Positions 58,363 to 64,000 of a stretch of DNA of 64,000 nucleotides are shown one piece after another. Position numbers and translations under genes: made by a program. Source of the stretch: Vanrija pseudolonga (taxonomy: Eukaryota; Basidiomycota; Tremellomycetes; Trichosporonales; Trichosporonaceae); contig NC_085850.1 in assembly GCF_020906515.1 (NCBI RefSeq), forward strand, positions 558,001-622,000, in the 5' to 3' direction. The stretch's first letter is position 1. Each line of letters opens with the position of its first letter. Below the pieces are notes generated by a model. The model ran no database searches. It had not been told where the DNA came from and worked only from the letters and a program-made list of their open reading frames with translations.

Positions 58363-59099
58363 ATGATTGAACTCGAGCCGCCCGAGTGCGCCCCCGCACC
58401 CGCAGAGAACTACCCCGCCGTTCCCGACTGCTTCGCGGCGCAGCAGGCGCGCCAGCGCGCCATCTTCCGCCCGGCCGAGCTGCCCGGCGTGAACCGGTAC
58501 GTGAGTGCCGAGTCCTTACTCCACTGACGGAAGGGCAACTGGCGCACGATGTACGAGGGCAACGTGATATGGTACCGGTACTGGAAGTGAGCCATGAGCT
58601 AGCTAGTCGCGGGCTGACTTCAGTGTCGACGAGGACGACATGGGCCTCGTGGGGGCGATTATCACCGTGTACCGCGACGGCAGCATGGAGGGTGGGTTTG
58701 GGTTGGTTGGGGAGTGAGAGGGCTGACCCCGCGCAAGTCGACGAGGACGGCCACGGCGCAGGCTGGATCTACCCCGACTATCTTGACAAGAACGTCCGCT
58801 ACCTCGTGCCCATTGCGCCGCACACTATCCCGCCGACAATCCACTTCCTGCTCTCGTGGAACTTGCGCCGCTGTGCCGATGTCGGCGGCCCACTGGTTGG
58901 CGCAGAGGCGACCAAGGCCCGCAACCTCGGCGACCCGCCACCGCTCGTGCGGCCAGACTACATCACAAACTGGCACCAGCTCACGCGCCTCACCCGCGTC
59001 TGGCTCGAGGACGAGGCGGGCTTCTGGGACAAGTACCGGTGGTACTACCTCCGTCACGCACTCTCCGACACTCTCCCAAGACCAAACGTAGGGCGATAA
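58363..59099 (+). CDS. Tandem unknown family, member F
   Basis: Four exons (58363-58500, 58534-58586, 58624-58691, 58738-59099) give 206 residues with introns in phases 0, 2 and 1. The first intron is only 33 nt and contains a stop, so it must be removed. Blocks read LPGVNRY|GNWRTMYEGNVIWYRYW, VGAIITVYRDGSMEVDEDG, IPPTIHFLLSWNLRRC and HQLTRLTRVWLEDEAGFWDKYRWYYL. With member E this is the best copy for defining the domain. The stop lies 29 bases from the stop of convergent CTR9. Function is unknown; no signal peptide or membrane helix is visible. Confidence 0.82.
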
Positions 59100-59128
59100 C
59101 GCCGTGCTCTTCATAGATGCTATACTGT

Positions 59129-62100
59129 CTACTCATCGTCGTCGTCCTCGCTCTGCACCCCCGCGGGGGTGTTGTCCTCTGCGCCGCTAACATCGCCCGT
59201 ACCGTTACCGGCTGCCGCCTCGCCAGCGTCCTCGCCGGCATCCTCGTCCAGGTCGTCGTCCGAGTCCTCGATGATAGCCTTGGACTTGCTGAAGGGTGTC
59301 AGTGCTGTTGACCTTCGGCATCGGTAGCACTCACAACTGCTTGCCGCCACGCCCCCGGCCGCCAGTGTCGTCGTCATCCGGGTCCTCACGTCGCCGTGAC
59401 GACTGCTTCTTCTTCTGCCAGAGTCCGCTAACTTCCTCTCCTCCCACAGCACCCACCTTCGACTTCAACAGCGCCAGCGTCCTACGGCGGGCTGTGCCCT
59501 CATCCTCCTCGTCGCCCTCGCCCTCGCCGTCACCACCAGTCGGCGCCGCGTCGTCCGAGTCGACCTCCATATCGTCGTCATCGTCGCTGTCCTTCCTCTG
59601 CTTCTTCTTCTTGCTGCTGCGCTTCTTCTTGCGTGGCCGCTCGGCATCCTCCCCGTCGACGTCGTCATCGTCGACGATACCCGCGTCCTTGCGCTTCTTG
59701 CGCTGCTCGGCACGCTTCTCCTTGCGCGATTCCTCCTCGACCCGTCGTGCCTCAATCTCCTCCTGCCACTGGCGGGCCTCGTCACGTGCAGCCTTGCGCT
59801 GCTCGGCAAGCTCGGCAGCTTTGGCCTGGATCTCGGCTTGACGCTTGGCCGCGGCCTCGTTGATGCGCTCCTGCTCCGCAGCACGGACACGGCGTGCTTC
59901 CTCAACACGTGCAGCTGTCTCGCCCTCGAACGCCTCCTGTTTGGCGACCTGTTCTGGTGCCTTGCGGAGAAGACCTTCACCGTAGCGAGCACGCTGGTCG
60001 GCCATGTCGGCGTCGTAGGGTAAGGGACCGCTCTTGTCATCGGCCAGAGAGCGGAAGATGCCAACGGCGTCCTGGGCGTTCTTGAGTGCGAGCTGCAGCT
60101 CGCTCAGCGTCCTCTTCGACGGGTCGAGCGAGAGCATGATCTCAGCAGCTTTCTGCTGGATCATGGCAATGTTGTAGAGGATCGCACGGTCGCTAGGAAG
60201 GACATGCAGTGCCTGGTGGGTTAGTCACTCCGACCACGGATCCTACCCACCTTCGTCGCGTAGAACAGCGCCTGGCTCATGGCCGAGAAGTTTGACTCCT
60301 TGTTTGCGTACGCGTACCAGGCACGGCAGAGGTAGAGTAGCAGAGTAGACTTGCGTCCACCACCGGCAGAGTTAAGAGCCGCACCGTACTGTCTCGTCAG
60401 CTCTGCATCAAACCTGCGCTCAACTCACAGCCTCGATCGCGCGCTCCTCCTCGCCCCTGAGGAAGTAGCAGTGACCAATGTTCACGTTGACAGCTCCCTC
60501 GGGAAGAGAGTCCTTGATGCGGCCAAACACTGTCAAGGCCTGGCCTGCAAGCCGTGCGCGGAGCTTCGCCTCCTCCGCACTCCCCTGAGGCGGCTGAAGT
60601 GCCTTGGGAGTGAGTGTGTCCTCTGCCAGAGCGATAGCCAGGCCCTGGGCGGCGACCGCATTGGTGGGGTCGATGTTGAGTGCACGCTCGTATGCCTCAG
60701 CACTGCGGAGGAACTGCTTTGGCCTGTCGGCCAGCTCGGCAGACGATTTAGCTTCGCGACCAAGCGTAAAGTGAAGCCAGCCAAGAGCAGTGAACGTGTA
60801 CACATCGTGGCCGAACTTGAGCGTTTGAGTCGCGAAATGGTGAGCCTCTCTGTACGAGCCGATGGAGATCAAGAACTTTGTGTACACGGAGCGAACTGCG
60901 ACGTTGCCCTCGTCGGAATGCAAGCACTCCTTGAGCAGGTTGTTGGCCTCGGCATTGCGACCAGCGCTGGCGGCAAGGGCAGCGAGGCGAACCTTGGCTA
61001 CGAGGGATTAGCTGGGAACGACGCACGCACATAGCCTACTCACACTCAACGTGCTCGGGATGCTGATGCAGCACATCACGGAACCACTTTGACGCCTTGA
61101 CCACATCGCCAGCCTGCTCATGGGTACGGCCCAGGTCGTACGCCAGCACCGTCTTGAGCTGGTCCGCCTCCTTGGTGGTGGCGTCCTTGAGCTGGTGCAA
61201 GGCCTCCTGGTACCGCTCCTCGGCGACCTCAGTCGCTCCTTGTGACGAGAAGAGTGAAGCAAGGTTGGCCGACAGGCGCACAGCAGGGTAGTCGACAGGC
61301 TTGTCCTGAGACTGGCCCTGCGACTCGTCCACCTCCTCCGCGTCGGCCTTGATCGAAATGGCGCTCTGGTAGGCAGTGATTGCCTTCTCCACGCTCTCAT
61401 CCTGCCAGAGCTTGGCCAGCTCCACAAAGGTGTCGGCGTCGCTGGCGATACCGCGCAGCTTGGCCCAGTCCTCCTCGGTCGTGGCAGCAGTGAAGACGTT
61501 CTGGATTTCGGAGAGGATGTTGCGAGCCGTGAGCTTGTTGCGGGCCTGCTCGTCGGCAGGCATACCGAGATGTGGGTAGGCGAGCAGCGACGCGTGCAGG
61601 ACAGAAAACTCGAAGGGGCCCTTGCCACCCAGACGCTTGGCGGTCTGCTCCACAAAGTTGAGGGCCTCACGCAGGTTGCCAGTCTTGATAGCAATCTGGG
61701 CGAGGGTCAACTCGGCGATGATGTTGACGTCTTGTGGGTTCTCGGCCTTGGCAGCAGCGATAAACTTTCCGGCGTCGGCGACATCCCCGGCGATGAATCC
61801 CAGGCGACCACGCTCCGCATTGGAAAGAACAGTACTCCTCTTGTTGTCCGAGTACTGGATCGCACGCTCCGCCAGCTTGGAAGCAACCTCCACCTTGCCA
61901 GCCTGGCCGGTGATCGTGGCGAGAGCGAGGGCAGCGGCAGTGTTCTTGTTGTTAATCTTGAACGCCGCCTGTACATTGGCCACGCCCTCCGTCTCGTACG
62001 CCAACCGGTCAGCCATCGAGAATGACGGTTCGCGGGCAGAGTTCAATGACGACAAGCCAAGGAGAAGACGAGGTGCGTAAGCTCCGGGATCCTGTCACCA

Positions 62101-63057
62101 TTAGCACCCAACTACACAGATCTACGCACCCTCTGAAGTGCACGGGTCCATGCTGCACGTGCACGCTCCTTGTCGCCAAGGACGTATGCGCAGAGGCCGA
62201 GACCGATACGCGGATCAGGGCTCATGTCCGGGTTGAGCTGCAGCATCTTCTGATATGTCACCAAAGCTGCGTCGTGTTGCCTCCTGGAGAATTGCAGGCG
62301 GGCCTAAATAGTCAGCGATGGACAGTTGCTTCCAACTCACATGAGCCGTAAGTCCAGCCAGGTTGTTTGGCTGTCTCTGCAACAATCTGTCGACGAAAGG
62401 AGCGGCGACAGCAGGCTGTCCACGGGCAAGGTAGAGAATAACTGAGGTGTGAGCGAAGTCTCTAGGGACGCCACCTACTCTTGGCCATGGTCACGCTGAT
62501 GGGTTCGTCTTCGGGGCCAGCTCCGCCTGAGCGAAGCGCGTCCTCGGCACGCTCCAGCTGCTGTGTCGCCGCGATATAGTGATCGTCTTTTGTTCTCGTG
62601 CCCTGCGGGATTACATCGTACTCTGGTCCAGTCAGTCCATTGCCCCGAAAGCGAGGCCTCATCATCCTACGCACTGGCAAATGGAGAGATGGTCTTCGGT
62701 GCCGTCCGCGCAAGCGCGAGATGCAGGTGCGCGAACATGGCGTAGAGGTTGACGAGCGCGAAGTGGTCGACTGGCCTGGCCTGGGCGAAGACTGGACGCC
62801 GTCAGTATCAGCATTTCGTACCAGAACTACTCACATTCAATACCCTCGACGAGCAGCTCCTCGGTCTTGTTGAGCCGTCCGGCGCGCCAGTGCTCGCGAG
62901 CAATCTTTGTCCATGTCGGGCACTCCGCATTGAAACCCTTGAGCGCCTGGGCAATGTCCTCGTACTCGGGGTCGCCGAGCAGGTCGAGTGGAACGTCGAG
63001 CTGCTCGCCGTCGTGCACGAGCGTAATGACGCGGTCTGCTGCGTCGATGTCGGCCAT
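59129..63057 (-). CDS. CTR9: Paf1 complex TPR subunit Ctr9
   Basis: Ctr9 is the scaffold of the Paf1 complex, which travels with RNA polymerase II and promotes histone modification during elongation. The start at 63057 reads MADIDAADRVITLVHDGEQLDVPLDLL. The early exons (63057-62835, 62791-62675, 62622-62479) continue into a long series of tetratricopeptide repeats. These include ARIGLGLC-type helices and NVNIGHCYFLRGEEERAIEAV. A charged C-terminus follows, with an ARVEEARRVRAAEQERINEAAAKRQ coiled coil and Lys/Asp/Glu blocks, and the last exon ends SEDDDDE. About ten exons give roughly 1,180 residues by estimate, the normal size for Ctr9. It is convergent with tandem member F and divergent from the threonyl-tRNA synthetase gene. 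Confidence 0.92.
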
Positions 63058-63548
63058 GGTGATTCGAGGCGCTGTTTTTTGAGTCGGGGAGAGCAGATGG
63101 AGGAAGGTGCCTCGGCAGCAGCTCCTGAGCAGTAGCGGTATCGGTGTGTTTGACCTGGTTGCTACGTGCCGAGTTGCGCCTGCGAGAGGGGGGAGGAGGG
63201 AGGAGTTGGAGGTCGCGATACAAGATGGATGTAGAGTAAAGAGGCAGGTCGAGGTCGACACGAACAAGCTCGAGCGAGGCAGCGAGCATCACCAACATTC
63301 AAGATTGGTGGAGGGGTGTATAAAAAGGCGCGTGTGGCGTGTGGCATGCCTACATACACCGAGTCGGGCAAGCCCCTGACTCGAATTTCCAGCAATAGAG
63401 GCATCACACCCACTCACCCAGCCACCACATCCTCCTCGTGCGGGCAGGCAGCGGCGCGACGACTGGTGATCAAGCTCATGCACACTACATCTTGTCAGTC
63501 GACTCGAACGAAACCTTGCCACCTTGCACGTACACTGCTGGCGCGTAT
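63058..63548. promoter_or_regulatory. Divergent promoter, CTR9 and THS1
   Basis: These 491 bases hold both promoters. A TATAAAAA element at 63319-63326 on the plus strand lies 230 bases before the first THS1 start codon. Confidence 0.5.
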
Positions 63549-64000
63549 ATGAGCACTAGCCGTTGGACACGAACAGCGCTCAACCTCCCCTCTCTTCCTG
63601 TTGCGACTACACGCCACACCCGACTACTCGCCCCGCCTCTAGCCCGGACCATTCACCAACGCTCGTTCCCCGCAGCGACCTCGAACGCACTGAGCAACAA
63701 GCCTATCCCTGCTTTACGCTCTATCCACACCACCACAATCAACAAAATGGCCGCCCCCGCCGCTGCCGCTACCCCCGCCCCCGCTGCCGCCGAGGCAAAG
63801 CCTGCCGCGCCTGCTCCTGCAGCTGGCGCCGGCGCCGGCAAGGACAAGAAGGAGAAGAAGGAGAAGAAGAAGGGCCCTCCTCCCTCTGGCGAGCTCAGCC
63901 CCCCGCCCGAGTTCTTCGAGGAGCGTATCAAGATCTTTGACGAGCACATGGCAAAGTACAAGGCCTTTGTCGCCGAGCAGCCCCGCGTCCCCATCACCGT
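63549..64000 (+). CDS. THS1: Threonyl-tRNA synthetase, N-terminal part (runs off window)
   Basis: The partial product reads from ATG 63549 and is cut by the window end. Residues 1-66 ([20 protein letters not shown]...) are rich in Arg, Ser, Thr and Ala with almost no acidic residues, as in a mitochondrial presequence. A second in-frame ATG at 63747 starts an Ala/Pro-rich stretch. Next come a Lys-rich [12 protein letters not shown] segment and [33 protein letters not shown], which matches the start of eukaryotic threonyl-tRNA synthetases before the TGS domain. ATG 63549 has T at -3. ATG 63747 has A at -3 and G at +4. Leaky scanning could give mitochondrial and cytosolic enzymes. Confidence 0.82.
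   Translation, partial: MSTSRWTRTALNLPSLPVATTRHTRLLAPPLARTIHQRSFPAATSNALSNKPIPALRSIHTTTINKMAAPAAAATPAPAAAEAKPAAPAPAAGAGAGKDKKEKKEKKKGPPPSGELSPPPEFFEERIKIFDEHMAKYKAFVAEQPRVPIT

Overview
The window is nuclear DNA of a GC-rich basidiomycete yeast or dimorphic fungus, most likely a tremellomycete (Cryptococcus/Trichosporon side). The evidence is intron-dense eukaryotic genes with GT...AG introns that are often only 33-40 nt long, G/C-ending codons, basidiomycete-style Zn2Cys6 and Rac proteins, and pyrimidine-rich promoters. The exon models below were built by hand from splice sites and reading frame. Most sum to whole codons (RAC1 199 aa, PSF2 188 aa, PRE1 234 aa, Gea-type ARF-GEF 1589 aa, separase 2118 aa, RPB10 71 aa, PAAF1/Rpn14 425 aa, FBA1 361 aa, acid phosphatase 471 aa). 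No transposon, retroelement, CRISPR array or rRNA was found. One tRNA-Gly(GCC) was found.

Layout. 1-9.7 kb: RAC1 (+), a membrane-anchored SGNH hydrolase (-), GINS subunit PSF2 (+) and proteasome beta subunit PRE1 (-). 10-19.2 kb: a Sec7 ARF-GEF (+), threonine aldolase GLY1 (+) with two in-frame starts, and a predicted single-pass secreted/membrane protein (+). 21-25 kb: a class I cAMP phosphodiesterase (+) with a receiver-like domain. 25.2-34.1 kb: separase (-), RPB10 (+) and PAAF1/Rpn14 (-). 35.8-43.8 kb: aldolase FBA1 (+), a histidine acid phosphatase (-) and a Zn2Cys6 transcription factor (+). 45.3-49.6 kb: two tandem GPR1/FUN34/YaaH (Ato) acetate-transporter-type genes (+). 59.1-64 kb: CTR9 of the Paf1 complex (-) and the 5' end of threonyl-tRNA synthetase (+), running off the window.

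The most unusual part is 49.9-59.1 kb. Six consecutive plus-strand genes encode diverged copies of one protein family I do not recognise. All share four blocks: an L/V-P-x-[FV] segment before G-N/S-W/L; an aromatic Y-R-Y-W stretch; a V-x-x-Y-x-D-x-S-x-E block; and V-P-x-x-[VI]-x-F-L-x-x-W-N followed by L-x-x-L-x-x-x-W...F-W. Intron positions and phases (0, 2, 1) are conserved in five copies. One copy is intronless, one carries long low-complexity insertions around an in-frame TGA, and one has a reading-frame conflict. This looks like a lineage-specific, fast-diverging tandem expansion and is my main candidate for an undescribed system.

Recurring themes are extremely short introns (three of 33 nt in separase and the tandem family's last member, plus one more in separase with a weak donor), microexons of 6-8 nt, a start-codon-only exon, and paired in-frame AUGs suggesting mitochondrial plus cytosolic isoforms from single genes.
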